A stretch of DNA of 64,000 bases, taken from an uncultured Pelagibacteraceae bacterium. GTDB taxonomy: Bacteria > Pseudomonadota > Alphaproteobacteria > Pelagibacterales > Pelagibacteraceae. Shown in pieces: positions 36,546-45,525 of the stretch. Location of the stretch: contig CACJVG010000001.1 in assembly GCA_902596785.1 (NCBI GenBank), positions 1 to 64,000 on the forward strand, given 5' to 3'. Position 1 is the first letter of the stretch. Each line of letters opens with the position of its first letter. Both the position numbers and the translations under genes were made by a program. The notes beneath the pieces are model-generated. The model was not told the origin of the DNA, did no database searches, and saw only the letters and a list, made by a program, of their open reading frames with translations.

Positions 36546-36800
36546 TTAATTGGGCTTTACAGAAACGAAAGTTCTATCTGATTTTGATTTTTTGAAGACA
36601 ACTTTTCCCTTAACAACTGAAAATATTGAATGATCTTTGCCCATACCAACATTTTCACCTGGAAAAATCTTAGTTCCTCTTTGTCTAACAATTATGTTTC
36701 CAGGAATTACTGTTTCACCACCATACTTTTTTACACCAAGTCTTCTGCCGGCACTATCTCGTCCGTTTCGTGATGATCCACCTGCTTTTTTTGTTGCCAT
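36546..36800 (-). CDS. rpmA: 50S ribosomal protein L27
   Basis: L27 reaches the peptidyl-transferase centre with its N-terminus. The 84-residue protein starts [20 protein letters not shown] and contains [28 protein letters not shown], as expected. There is no N-terminal extension needing cleavage. It lies 14 bases after rplU in the standard rplU-rpmA pair and is preceded by AGGTAAG, a usable Shine-Dalgarno sequence. Confidence 0.98.
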   Translation of the reverse strand: MATKKAGGSSRNGRDSAGRRLGVKKYGGETVIPGNIIVRQRGTKIFPGENVGMGKDHSIFSVVKGKVVFKKSKSDRTFVSVKPN

Positions 36801-36814
36801 AACTTACCTAATAA

Positions 36815-37213
36815 CTATTTGCTTACTGCTTCCTTAACTTCTTCTTTTTTTGAAGTTTTAGAAATTTTTTCAGCTTCTGATAACACTTTACCATCTTTTG
36901 AAAAAATTTTGTTAATTCTTATCATAGAATATTCTTGTCTATGCCCATTTTTTCTTCTTGAATTTTGTCTTCTTCTTTTTTTAAAAATTAAAATAGTTCT
37001 ATTTTTACTATTTTTAATTAAATTAGCTTCTACTTTTGCACCCTCAACATTTGGAGTTCCAATTTCAATTGATTTGTCATCACCGTATGCCAAAATTTCA
37101 TTAAACTCTATTTTAGTATCAGGTTTAGAATCTGGTAGTTTTTCAATCTTTAGAATTTCTCCAGATTTTACTTTATACTGTTTTCCACCTGTTTTTATTA
37201 CTGCGTATGACAT
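36815..37213 (-). CDS. rplU: 50S ribosomal protein L21
   Basis: L21 binds 23S rRNA near L20. Residues 1 to about 105 are the conserved protein (YAVIKTGGKQYKVKSGEILKIEKL, FKKRRRQNSRRKNGHRQEYSMIRI). About 27 further residues form a Lys/Glu/Ser-rich tail, giving 132 aa against about 103 in E. coli. Tailed L21 proteins occur in other alphaproteobacteria. It is the first gene after a strong promoter (37240-37267), with a 5' leader of only about 20 bases, so autoregulation by a large leader is unlikely. Confidence 0.97.
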   Translation of the reverse strand: MSYAVIKTGGKQYKVKSGEILKIEKLPDSKPDTKIEFNEILAYGDDKSIEIGTPNVEGAKVEANLIKNSKNRTILIFKKRRRQNSRRKNGHRQEYSMIRINKIFSKDGKVLSEAEKISKTSKKEEVKEAVSK

Positions 37214-37239
37214 AGTATGATTTAATTTAAAGTTACCGC

Positions 37240-37267
37240 AATATAGTTGTAGTCAGCCTTTAGTCAA
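37240..37267 (-). promoter_or_regulatory. Sigma-70-type promoter for rplU-rpmA-obgE-proBA-nadD-rsfS-ctpA-rppH
   Basis: Reading the minus strand, TTGACT (37267-37262) and TATATT (37245-37240) are separated by 16 bases. Transcription should begin near 37233, about 20 bases before the rplU ATG. It lies in the 64-bp gap between gloB and rplU, and no later gap in the run exceeds 31 bases, so it can drive all nine genes. Confidence 0.7.
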
Positions 37268-37277
37268 GCCGAATTAA

Positions 37278-37997
37278 TTAGAAATTATCCTTAAAATCTC
37301 TTAATTTTGAAAAGGTTTTTACATCTTTTGCTCTTAAAAATATATTACAATCCAATTCCTCTTTTAAAGTTGAGGGTATGGTAGGAATTCCATTTTCTCT
37401 TAATTTTTCTATTTTTTCTATTTTTTTTTGTAAATCTTTGTTTTCTGAATCATATTTTTTGCAAAATTTTGCATTGTTAAGAGTGTATTCATGACCACAA
37501 TAAATTTTTGTCTCTTTTGGTAATAATTTAATTTTGTTCAAAGACTTAAACATTTCTTCATAAGAGCCTTCAAATATTCTTCCACAGCCAAGTGAGAAAA
37601 GTGTATCTCCAGTAAAAACTAATTTTTCTTTAAAAAAATTAAAACAAATATGGCCTGATGTGTGTCCAGGTATATGCATAATTTTAGCTTCAAAGTTTTC
37701 AGCTTTCCATATTTGATTGTCTTCTAACAATATGTCTATTCCAGGTATTCTTTTTGAGTCTCCTTTAAAACCCACAACAACTGACCCATATCTTTTTTTT
37801 AATTCTTGATTTCCTCCAATATGATCATAATGATGATGAGTATTAAGAATATATTTTAATTTTATATTTTTATTTTTTAGGAAATTTATTATTGGTTCAG
37901 ACTCACTGGGATCTACAACACATGCAAAATTGTTACTTTCATCTATTATTAAATAGCTATAGTTGTCTTGAAGACAGGGTATAATTTCAATACGCAT
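37278..37997 (-). CDS. gloB: Hydroxyacylglutathione hydrolase (glyoxalase II)
   Basis: GloB hydrolyses S-lactoylglutathione to lactate and glutathione. The 239-residue metallo-beta-lactamase-fold protein has the dinuclear metal site THHHYDHIGG, the later histidine in MHIPGHTSGHICF, the aspartate in FTGDTLFSLGCGRIFEG and the C-terminal YCGHEYTLNNAKF. It begins one base after metW, so it is probably read with metX-metW, although its chemistry is unrelated to methionine. Confidence 0.94.
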   Translation of the reverse strand: MRIEIIPCLQDNYSYLIIDESNNFACVVDPSESEPIINFLKNKNIKLKYILNTHHHYDHIGGNQELKKRYGSVVVGFKGDSKRIPGIDILLEDNQIWKAENFEAKIMHIPGHTSGHICFNFFKEKLVFTGDTLFSLGCGRIFEGSYEEMFKSLNKIKLLPKETKIYCGHEYTLNNAKFCKKYDSENKDLQKKIEKIEKLRENGIPTIPSTLKEELDCNIFLRAKDVKTFSKLRDFKDNF

Positions 37998-37998
37998 T

Positions 37999-38595
37999 TT
38001 ATTTTTCTATCAAAAATATACCTAGATCTGCAAACAAATTTTTAACTCCTAAATTGCTCTCATTTATTATTGATGAATTAAGATTATTTAAAGCAAGTGA
38101 TTTAAAAATTTTAATATCTTTTGATTTTACAAAGTGAAAAAAATCTTTGATTGTACACATATGTAAATTTGGTGTGTTATACCATTCATCTGGTAATGTT
38201 TTTGTAATTGGCATTGTACCTTTAAATAATAAATGAAATCTTACTTTCCAGTATCCAAAATTAGGAATCGTAACTATTGCTTTTTTTCCAACTCTTAAAA
38301 GTTCATCTAAAACTAATTCAGGATTAAGAAAAGCTTGAAGAGTTTGACTTAAAACAACATAATCAAATGATTTGTCTGGAAATTGTTTTAAATCTTTTTC
38401 AGCATTTCCTTCAATTACAGTTAAACCTTTTGCAATACATTCTTGAACTTTTTCTTTTGAAATCTCTAATCCTCTTATATTTATGTTTTTATTATCCTTT
38501 AAAAATTTCATCAAAGTTCCATCAGCACAACCTACATCTAAGACTTTCTTATCTTTTTCAATTAAATCTGCTATTACCTGAAATTCATTTTTCAT
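37999..38595 (-). CDS. metW: Methionine biosynthesis protein MetW
   Basis: MetW is a small class I methyltransferase-like protein that accompanies MetX and is needed for homoserine acylation in several bacteria. The 198-residue protein has the SAM-type motif VLDVGCADGTLMKFL, the MetW-typical IRGLEISKEKVQECIAKGL and FDYVVLSQTLQAFLNPELVLDELLRVGKKAIVTIPNFGYW. Two bases separate it from metX. Its precise biochemical role is not settled. Confidence 0.94.
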   Translation of the reverse strand: MKNEFQVIADLIEKDKKVLDVGCADGTLMKFLKDNKNINIRGLEISKEKVQECIAKGLTVIEGNAEKDLKQFPDKSFDYVVLSQTLQAFLNPELVLDELLRVGKKAIVTIPNFGYWKVRFHLLFKGTMPITKTLPDEWYNTPNLHMCTIKDFFHFVKSKDIKIFKSLALNNLNSSIINESNLGVKNLFADLGIFLIEK

Positions 38596-38597
38596 AA

Positions 38598-39713
38598 TTA
38601 ATTTTCTTCGTAAGATTTATCTAAAAAGTTTTTAAGTGCACTTAAGAAATCAGGAACGTCTAGTAAAAAGGAGTCGTGACCTTTATCTGACTCAATTTCT
38701 ACAAATCCAACATCAGCTCCTATTGAGTTTAAAGCAATTACAATATCTTTGTTTTCTTGGGTTGGATAAAGCCAATCTGAAGTAAAAGAAATTATAAAAA
38801 ATTTCGCGTTTGTATTTATAAATGCTTCTGAAAGATTACCATTAAATTGCTTAGCTAAATCAAAATAATCCATAGCTCTAGTAATATAAAGATAACTATT
38901 TGCATCAAATCTATCTACGAAAACTGAGCCCTGATATCTTAAATAACTTTCTATTTGAAAATCAGCGTCAAATCCAAATTTAAGATCTTCTCTTTCTTGC
39001 AACTTTCTTCCAAATTTTTCCTGCAAACCTTTTTTAGATAAATAAGTAATATGAGCTGCCATTCTAGCTACTGCCAATCCTTTTCCAGGATTAGTATCGC
39101 TTGATGTGTAATTCCCATCTTTCCAGTTACTATCAGCTGTAATAGCTTGTCTACCTAGCTCGTTAAAAGCAATATTTTGAGCTGAATGACTAGATGTGGT
39201 TGCTATCGGTATCACTGTTTTGGATTTATCAGGAAAGTTGCTAATAAACTGAAGGACTTGCATACCTCCCATTGAACCACCAGTTATAGAAAACAGTTTA
39301 TCAATACCAAAATGATCAAGTAAATTATATTGAGCATTCACCATATCATTAATTGTAATAACGGGAAAATTTGTTCCAAAAATTTTTTGATCAGGATCTT
39401 TATGACTTGGTCCGTATGATCCCATACATCCACCAATTACGTTAGAGCAAATAACAAAATATTTATTCGTATCGATAGCCTTATCAGGACCTACTGCATA
39501 ACTCCACCAACCCTCTTTGTTAGTTACAGGATTAATTCCTGTTACAAATTGATCTCCTGTTAGAGCATGAAAAACTAATATTGCATTATCTTTTTTTGAA
39601 TTAAGTGAACCGTAAGTTTCATAGGCTATTGGAAAATCTTTTATGGTCTTTCCACAGTCTAATTTTAGTGGTTTTTTTACAATTAAAGTTTTTATGTTTT
39701 TCTCAGTATTCAT
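38598..39713 (-). CDS. metX: Homoserine O-acyltransferase
   Basis: MetX acylates homoserine with acetyl-CoA or succinyl-CoA, committing it to methionine. The 371-residue alpha/beta-hydrolase-fold protein has FHALTGDQFV, the nucleophile elbow GGSMGGMQVL, the aspartate near SDWLYPTQ and the histidine in DKGHDSFLLD. Acyl-donor choice (acetyl or succinyl) cannot be read with confidence. A SAM-II riboswitch precedes it, so SAM should repress its translation. The ATG at 39713 is the first start after the riboswitch in this frame. Confidence 0.94.
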   Translation of the reverse strand: MNTEKNIKTLIVKKPLKLDCGKTIKDFPIAYETYGSLNSKKDNAILVFHALTGDQFVTGINPVTNKEGWWSYAVGPDKAIDTNKYFVICSNVIGGCMGSYGPSHKDPDQKIFGTNFPVITINDMVNAQYNLLDHFGIDKLFSITGGSMGGMQVLQFISNFPDKSKTVIPIATTSSHSAQNIAFNELGRQAITADSNWKDGNYTSSDTNPGKGLAVARMAAHITYLSKKGLQEKFGRKLQEREDLKFGFDADFQIESYLRYQGSVFVDRFDANSYLYITRAMDYFDLAKQFNGNLSEAFINTNAKFFIISFTSDWLYPTQENKDIVIALNSIGADVGFVEIESDKGHDSFLLDVPDFLSALKNFLDKSYEEN

Positions 39714-39747
39714 AGTTTTTGACTGTTTCGAATTGTGAGAAAAAAAA

Positions 39748-39798
39748 CTATTTTAGCGGTTTTTTTTAAGCGCTCGCAATTCAGTTAAATCAGCGCAC
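39748..39798 (-). ncRNA. SAM-II riboswitch
   Basis: On the minus strand the element reads GTGCGCTGATTTAACTGA, then ATTGCGAGCGCTTAAAA, then CCGCTAAAATAG. This has the SAM-II layout: P1 stem GCGCT/AGCGC, a GATTTAA loop strand and a downstream GCTAAA strand that forms the pseudoknot. It is close to the solved SAM-II RNA from a marine metX gene. SAM binding locks the pseudoknot and normally blocks ribosome access. The last conserved base is about 35 bases before the metX ATG, further than in compact examples, so exactly how the start is hidden is unclear. Confidence 0.93.
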
Positions 39799-39802
39799 AA
39801 TT

Positions 39803-39831
39803 TTTTTACTAGAACTTATTTATTATGTCAA
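39803..39831 (-). promoter_or_regulatory. Probable promoter of metX-metW-gloB
   Basis: On the minus strand a perfect TTGACA (39831-39826) stands 17 bases before TAAAAA (39808-39803). The -10 element is weak, but the predicted start near 39796 coincides with the 5' strand of the SAM-II P1 stem, as expected for a riboswitch with almost no 5' flank. Confidence 0.6.
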
Positions 39832-39857
39832 TTTTTTAAAAAATCCTCTTATTCTCT

Positions 39858-39877
39858 ATAAAATTTTGTAATTTTAT
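39858..39877. repeat. Inverted repeat with flanking direct repeats upstream of hisC
   Basis: ATAAAATT and AATTTTAT form a perfect 8-bp inverted repeat around TTGT. The octamer TCTATAAA also occurs twice, at 39855-39862 and 39877-39884, 22 bases apart. It lies 28-50 bases before hisC and could be an operator or part of the promoter; pure A/T composition makes chance occurrence likely. Confidence 0.35.
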
Positions 39878-39904
39878 CTATAAAGAGCACATAAATTAAA
39901 AAAA

Positions 39905-40990
39905 ATGATAACTCCAAATTTCAAAAATTTTAAAATTGAGGCATATAAGCCTGGCAAATCAAAAGTTAATAAACTTAAGAACGTAATTAAGCTTTCTGCA
40001 AATGAGTCTGCTTTAGGTATGAGCCCTAAAGCAAAGAAAATAATATCAAACAAAAATCTGAATTTAGATAAATATCCAGATGGAAAATCTCAAAATTTAA
40101 GAAAAGCAATATCTAAAGCTTATAGATGTAATTCTGAGAAAATTATTTGTGGAGCTGGTTCAGATGAAGTTATTCAAATGCTTTGTCAGTTGTTTTTAAA
40201 CCCAAAAGATGAGGTTGTAGTACCAGAGTACAGTTTTTTAATGTACAGAATTTACTCAAAAATTGTAGGTGCAAAAGTTGTATTTGCAAAAGAAATTAAT
40301 TTTAAAGTTTCAGTAAATGAAATTTTAAAAAAAATAACGAAAAAAACTAAAATTGTATTTATAGCTAACCCAAACAATCCTACAGGAACTTACTTAACGA
40401 AAAAAGAAGTTTTAGAATTAAGAAAAAGATTAAATCAAAAAATTTTACTAGTTATAGATGATGCCTATGCAGAATATATGAAAAACAAAGATTATTCATC
40501 TGGGTTAGATTTGTTTAAAAATAAAGACAATGTTTTCATCCTTAGAACTTTTTCAAAAATGTTTGGATTAGCTTCTCTTAGAGTAGGTTGGGGATATGGC
40601 TCAAAAAAAATAGTTGATGCACTAAATGTTATAAAACCACCATTTAATGTAAATGGTATTGCTCAATTAGCTGCCACCGAGTCATTGAAGGATAAAGCTT
40701 TCATAAATAAATCTATTAGACATAATTTATTATATTCTGAAAAAATTAAGAAATTTCTTGAGGCATATAATATTTTTTCAAATTCAGTTTCAGCAAATTT
40801 TTTGTTACTTAATTTTGAAAAATGCAGATATTCAGCAAAATTTCTGTATGAAAAACTTAAAAATAAGGGAATTATTTTAAGATCAACAGAAGATGGTTAT
40901 CATATAAAGAATAAATTAAGGTTAACTATTGGATCTAAAAAAGAAAACATAAAATTTATGAGTGTTATTAAGCAAGTATTGAAAAAATGA
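39905..40990 (+). CDS. hisC: Histidinol-phosphate / aromatic aminotransferase
   Basis: A PLP-dependent class I/II aminotransferase of the HisC family, 361 residues. Visible are KLSANESALGMSPKA, GAGSDEVIQMLC, NPNNPTGTYL, the Asp-Ala-Tyr of IDDAYAEY, and the PLP lysine at about residue 218 in TFSKMFGLASLRVGWG. It overlaps tyrA by four bases, so a role in the last step of tyrosine or phenylalanine synthesis is as likely as histidinol-phosphate transamination; dual-function enzymes are known in this family. It is read divergently from metX. Confidence 0.9.
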   Translation: MITPNFKNFKIEAYKPGKSKVNKLKNVIKLSANESALGMSPKAKKIISNKNLNLDKYPDGKSQNLRKAISKAYRCNSEKIICGAGSDEVIQMLCQLFLNPKDEVVVPEYSFLMYRIYSKIVGAKVVFAKEINFKVSVNEILKKITKKTKIVFIANPNNPTGTYLTKKEVLELRKRLNQKILLVIDDAYAEYMKNKDYSSGLDLFKNKDNVFILRTFSKMFGLASLRVGWGYGSKKIVDALNVIKPPFNVNGIAQLAATESLKDKAFINKSIRHNLLYSEKIKKFLEAYNIFSNSVSANFLLLNFEKCRYSAKFLYEKLKNKGIILRSTEDGYHIKNKLRLTIGSKKENIKFMSVIKQVLKK

Positions 40991-41883
40991 AAAATATTTT
41001 AATTATTGGCTGTGGATTATTAGGTTCATCTTTATTAAGGCGTATTAGCAAAAAAAAAATAGCAAAAAAAATATTTATTTATGAAAAATCAAAATCAAAT
41101 ATTGCTAAGATAAAAAGATTAAAATTACCTGGAACAATTGTTAAATCATTAAAAGAAGGTGTAAGTAATTCCGATTTAATCATCTTTTGTACACCAATGA
41201 GTGAATACAAAAATATTATTTTAAAAATTAATAAATTTATACCATCGAAAACATTGATTACAGATATTGGTTCTTCAAAAATTGAAACTTCTAAAATTAT
41301 AAATAAATTTTTAAAGAAAGGTATTCATTGGATTCAAAGTCACCCAATAGCTGGATCAGAGGTCAGTGGACCAGAGCATGGTAAAGAAAATATGTTTACT
41401 GATAGATGGTGCATAATAATTAAAGAAAAAAATATTAAAAAAAATTATATAAATATTCTAACTAAGTTTTGGAAAAAAATTGGAGCAAAAGTAGTTGTTA
41501 TGAGCGCCGAAAAACATGACAAAATTTTTTCTATTACTAGTCATTTACCTCACTTAATTGCGTATAATCTGGTGAAATCTGCACAAGATTTTGAGAAAAA
41601 ACAAAATTATGAGCTAATCAAATATAGTGCTGGTGGATTACGAGATTTTTCTAGGATTGCAGCATCAAATGAAATCATGTGGAGAGATATTTTTTTTAAC
41701 AATAAAAATAATATTTCAAAAGCGATTGATTTATTTATTAAAAATTTAAATCAATTTAAAAAAGATATTAATTCAAAAAATAATAAGTCTATCGTAAAGA
41801 AACTTACTCAGACTAAAAAAGTAAGGTCAAAAATCATCAAATTGAAACAAGATATTGATAAACCTGATTTTGGAAGAAATTAA
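40987..41883 (+). CDS. tyrA: Prephenate / arogenate dehydrogenase
   Basis: TyrA oxidatively decarboxylates prephenate (or arogenate) to the tyrosine precursor. The 298-residue protein has the Rossmann motif IIGCGLLGSSLLRRI, DLIIFCTPMSEYKNII, the catalytic-histidine segment IQSHPIAGSEVSGPEHG and ITSHLPHLIAYNLV. No chorismate mutase or ACT domain is fused. It overlaps hisC by four bases, and its stop TAA is shared as TTAA with the convergent NlpC/P60 gene. Confidence 0.93.
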   Translation: MKNILIIGCGLLGSSLLRRISKKKIAKKIFIYEKSKSNIAKIKRLKLPGTIVKSLKEGVSNSDLIIFCTPMSEYKNIILKINKFIPSKTLITDIGSSKIETSKIINKFLKKGIHWIQSHPIAGSEVSGPEHGKENMFTDRWCIIIKEKNIKKNYINILTKFWKKIGAKVVVMSAEKHDKIFSITSHLPHLIAYNLVKSAQDFEKKQNYELIKYSAGGLRDFSRIAASNEIMWRDIFFNNKNNISKAIDLFIKNLNQFKKDINSKNNKSIVKKLTQTKKVRSKIIKLKQDIDKPDFGRN

Positions 41884-42626
41884 TATTTTATTCTAGATAC
41901 TTTTTTTACCTTTAGCTTGGCAGTTTTTTCAATTCTATTAATTGTTTCTATAATTGGCATAATAATTACTTTTCTTTCTGGACCATAAGCATGAATTAGT
42001 TGTTTAGAATTTAAGCACATAGCAACATGACCTTTCCAAAAAATAATATCTCCTTTTTTAAATAGTCTTTTCTTTGAATTCTTTTTTGTATATTTGATCT
42101 GATCTTTTGTATCTCTTGGATAAAACGAATTATTATAAAAATAAAAAATTTGCAATAAAGCTGAACAATCAACACCTTTAAATGTTTTTCCACCCCAAGC
42201 ATATTTTACTTCGAGAAATTTTTTAAATATTTTTGTAAAATTATTTTCTTTATGGTTTATTTTTTTAATATCAGCTTTTTTAATCCATTTATTTTTTTCA
42301 ATTTTTACGTAATTCTTATTTTGATCAAATACAGATAATTTGGATGCAAATGGAAGCCAACTGATAGTTCCAATTCCAGGTTTTTTATAAATCTTTGCTT
42401 TTAGTGAACTGACTTTATAATTGGGGCTAAATTTTTCTATATATTTTGAATTTTTTATAAACCCCTTATAATTATCAAATAAAGTTTTAATTTTTATCCA
42501 ATTTTTACTTTTTGCTAGTATTTTGAATTTTTCACCATGTATAATTTGTGAAGTTACCTCAGATCTTTTCGAAGCATTTTTGTAAATATTCGAAAAATTA
42601 CCTATGAAATAAAAATTATTTTGCAC
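41880..42626 (-). CDS. SH3-domain NlpC/P60 peptidase
   Basis: A cell-wall peptidase of about 248 residues: two SH3b-like repeats (residues 1-70 and 75-125) then an NlpC/P60 domain with Cys155 (VDCSALLQ), His201 (WKGHVAMC) and His213 (LIHAYG). These enzymes cut gamma-D-glutamyl-diaminopimelate bonds in muropeptides. No clear signal peptide is present, which fits a cytoplasmic recycling enzyme beside AmpG. No ATG is available; GTG at 42626 or TTG at 42629 are the candidate starts, both inside the end of ampG. Residue numbers count from the TTG. The end overlaps tyrA by four bases. Confidence 0.88.
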   Translation of the reverse strand: MQNNFYFIGNFSNIYKNASKRSEVTSQIIHGEKFKILAKSKNWIKIKTLFDNYKGFIKNSKYIEKFSPNYKVSSLKAKIYKKPGIGTISWLPFASKLSVFDQNKNYVKIEKNKWIKKADIKKINHKENNFTKIFKKFLEVKYAWGGKTFKGVDCSALLQIFYFYNNSFYPRDTKDQIKYTKKNSKKRLFKKGDIIFWKGHVAMCLNSKQLIHAYGPERKVIIMPIIETINRIEKTAKLKVKKVSRIKY

Positions 42627-43992
42627 CAATTTTAATTTTGTTTTTAATTAACCACAAACAAATTAATGATGGTATCACCATTATAGTCGTTAAAACAAAA
42701 AATGTTCCCCAATCTCCATTTAACCAGTCAACTAGAGCACCTGAGGATGAAGCTAAGGTAGTACGACCAGCAGTACCAATTGAAGCAAGTAATGCATATT
42801 GTGTGGCTGTATAAGTTCTGTCAACTAGTAATGATATAAATGCAACAAATGCTACAGTTGCAAAAGCTGCTGTGATATCATCGGCTATAACCGCAATTGC
42901 AAATAAAATTTCTGATTTTCCAGTCCACGCTAAAACTGCGAATAAAAGGTTGGTTATAGCCATTAATCCACCAGCAAAGAACATAGTTTTAATTGTTCCA
43001 GCTCTCATGGCCATTACTCCACCCAACAAAGTAAATACAACTGTTGTTATCCAGCCAAGTCCTTTTGAATAAATTGCAATTTGACCTTTGGAGAAACCAA
43101 TTTCTTTATAAAAAACAATAGACATTCTTCCCATAAATGCCTCACCTATCTTGAACAAGAAAACAAATCCTAAAATTCCAGCTGCAATGGCAAAACCATT
43201 TTTTCTAAAAAAACTAATGATAGGTCCGCCTATAGTTCCTGTAATATATGCGATAAAGTTTGTAATAATATTGCTAGATCCAAGTTTTCCTTCAATTAAT
43301 TTGTCTGTTTCTCTCTGTTTTGCTTGTCTGTTTGTCTCTATAGGTTCATGAACAAACATTAATCCAATATTCATTAAAATTATTAAAATACCTAAAATTA
43401 AAAAAGTAGCTTGCCAATAGTCAGCCACCCCTAGGTTTTCAAAAAATTCTGCTGTGAATAAAGCAACAACTCCACCTAATTTATAACCTGTCCACCAACC
43501 AACAACAGCCATAGCTGCACCAGCAGCCATTGATTTTCCTTCATTTTCATTTATCTGTTCAATTCTTAATGCATCTACAGTTATATCTTGGGTTGCTGAC
43601 GCAATAGCAATAATTAAACCTACAGTGATTAATAAAGCCAAATTTTCAGTTGGATTAATCACACTCCAAACAACAAGACTTAACAAAATAATTAATTGCA
43701 TCAAAACTATCCATCCTCTTCTATGACCTAATTTTTTTGTTAGTATTGGAATTTGAATTCTATCTATAATGGGAGCCCACAAATAATTGAAAGCATATAC
43801 TCCAAAAATTAAACCTGCCCATCCAATTGTTGATCTACTAAGACCTTCTTCTTTAAGCCAAAGACTTAAGCTGCTTGCAATTAATACCCATGGAAATCCA
43901 CTTATTGCACCTAATAAAAGAATTCTTACCATACGAATATCTTTATAAACTGCAAGAGAATCAAGCCATGTTTGTTTCTTTGTTTCAGACAT
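42616..43992 (-). CDS. ampG: AmpG-type muropeptide permease (MFS)
   Basis: A 458-residue major facilitator protein with about 12 to 14 membrane helices. The N-terminal GAISGFPWVLIASSLSLWLKEEGLS, LWAPIIDRI and LGHRRGWIVLMQ stretches are typical of AmpG, which imports anhydromuropeptides into the cytoplasm for recycling. ATG 43992 is preferred, with GGAG upstream; an in-frame TTG at 44007 lies in trkH. It overlaps the NlpC/P60 gene by 11 bases. Substrate is inferred from the family and from the neighbour. Confidence 0.88.
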   Translation of the reverse strand: MSETKKQTWLDSLAVYKDIRMVRILLLGAISGFPWVLIASSLSLWLKEEGLSRSTIGWAGLIFGVYAFNYLWAPIIDRIQIPILTKKLGHRRGWIVLMQLIILLSLVVWSVINPTENLALLITVGLIIAIASATQDITVDALRIEQINENEGKSMAAGAAMAVVGWWTGYKLGGVVALFTAEFFENLGVADYWQATFLILGILIILMNIGLMFVHEPIETNRQAKQRETDKLIEGKLGSSNIITNFIAYITGTIGGPIISFFRKNGFAIAAGILGFVFLFKIGEAFMGRMSIVFYKEIGFSKGQIAIYSKGLGWITTVVFTLLGGVMAMRAGTIKTMFFAGGLMAITNLLFAVLAWTGKSEILFAIAVIADDITAAFATVAFVAFISLLVDRTYTATQYALLASIGTAGRTTLASSSGALVDWLNGDWGTFFVLTTIMVIPSLICLWLIKNKIKIGAK

Positions 43993-43994
43993 AA

Positions 43995-45434
43995 TTAATT
44001 TCTCCAAAAAGATGGTAAGAACAATACTAATATTGCAAACAGCTCAAGTCTACCTAAAATCATACCTACAGTTAAGATCCATTTAGAAATATCGGGCAAA
44101 GATGAAAAATCTCCATTAGGTCCTATTATAGGGCCTAAACCAGGACCAACATTTGATATTGATGTTGCCGCTCCAGAGATAGCAGTTATAAAATCGAGAC
44201 CTGTTAATGATAATAATGCAGCTAAAATAAAAAAAATAACAAAGTAAAAATAAATAAATGAAATTATTGATGCAATAAATTTATCATCAACAGATCCTTG
44301 ATCGTATTTAATTACAAATATTCCCTTAGGATATATAATTTTCTTTAATTGATTTGATATATATAAATAAAGAATTTGAATTCTAAAAATTTTAACACCA
44401 CAAGTAGTTGATCCAGCACAGCCTCCAATAAACATTAATGCAAGAAATATTGTTATAGGAAAACTTCCCCAACCATCAAATTCAGCATTTACAAAACCTG
44501 TTCCAGTCAGTATTGAAATTGTATTAAAAAAAATAGATCTTAAACTAAAGTTTCCGTTATTATTAAATAATAAATAAATTGATAAAATAATAATGCTTAT
44601 AATTATTATTTTAATAAATGTTCTGATTTGAATATCGTTTAAAAATATTTTTTTATTACCACTAATAAATTTAATATATGCAATAAATGGAATACTTCCT
44701 AAAATTATAAAAATCATCGATGATATTTCTATAAGAACACTGTCAAAATATCCGATAGATTGATTATAATTAGAAAATCCACCTGTAGCTATAGTAGTCA
44801 TAGAATGAGTTAAACTATCAAATTTTCCCATTCCAAATATCCAATATGATAATGCACAAAGACCAGTTAGGCCTGAATAAATATAAATAAGTCTTAAAGC
44901 TATTTCTTTTGATTTAGGAAGAATTTTTTCAGATGAGTCACTGCTAGAAATTTTAAATAATTGCATACCACCAACATTCATTATAGGCATCAGTGTAATT
45001 GCCATTACAATTATACCAATACCACCTAGCCATTGTAGTATTGCTCTCCATAATAGAATGCCTTTTGGAGTACTCTCTAAGTTGGAAATAATTGTAGATC
45101 CAGTTGTTGTAATACCAGACATACTTTCAAAAAAAGCATCAGTAATTGAAAGCTCCATAGTCGAAAATATAAATGGTAAAGATCCAAAAATAGCAATACT
45201 TAACCATGATAAGGCAGTTAATAAAAATGCTTGTTGCAAATTTAATTTTTTGTCGTGGTCTAGATTTGAAAGAAAAAATAATGATCCGAAAATTATAGTA
45301 ACAATAGATGCACCAAAAAATGATGAATCTATTTCTGAATAAATAAATTGTGCAATTATAGGGATGAACATTGAGATCCCTAAAATTATTTGCAAAATTC
45401 CTAGTGTAAAAAAAACAGTTTTATAATTAGACAT
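43995..45434 (-). CDS. trkH: Potassium uptake protein TrkH
   Basis: TrkH is the membrane subunit of the Trk potassium importer. The 479-residue protein has the repeated pore-loop layout (SGITTTGSTI, TIATGGFSNYN, GTGFVNAEFDGWG, SNVGPGLGPIIGP) between paired membrane helices, plus WLGGIGIIVMAITLMPI. The four pore loops carry the expected glycines. The gating partner TrkA is not next to it. It overlaps nothing upstream, and a 91-bp gap separates it from lysS on the other strand. Confidence 0.95.
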   Translation of the reverse strand: MSNYKTVFFTLGILQIILGISMFIPIIAQFIYSEIDSSFFGASIVTIIFGSLFFLSNLDHDKKLNLQQAFLLTALSWLSIAIFGSLPFIFSTMELSITDAFFESMSGITTTGSTIISNLESTPKGILLWRAILQWLGGIGIIVMAITLMPIMNVGGMQLFKISSSDSSEKILPKSKEIALRLIYIYSGLTGLCALSYWIFGMGKFDSLTHSMTTIATGGFSNYNQSIGYFDSVLIEISSMIFIILGSIPFIAYIKFISGNKKIFLNDIQIRTFIKIIIISIIILSIYLLFNNNGNFSLRSIFFNTISILTGTGFVNAEFDGWGSFPITIFLALMFIGGCAGSTTCGVKIFRIQILYLYISNQLKKIIYPKGIFVIKYDQGSVDDKFIASIISFIYFYFVIFFILAALLSLTGLDFITAISGAATSISNVGPGLGPIIGPNGDFSSLPDISKWILTVGMILGRLELFAILVLFLPSFWRN

Positions 45435-45525
45435 TTTGAAAGAACATTATTTTATGGTAAATAAATTTCAACTCTATAAGAATTAATAAAATCGCCAATT
45501 TAAGATTTTTATAAAAGATATATTC

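Noticed and set aside
45435..45525. A tRNA gene or riboswitch in the trkH-lysS gap
   Set aside because: The 91 bases are AT-rich, with no T-loop sequence, acceptor stem or conserved riboswitch core. The other gaps also show no tRNA.
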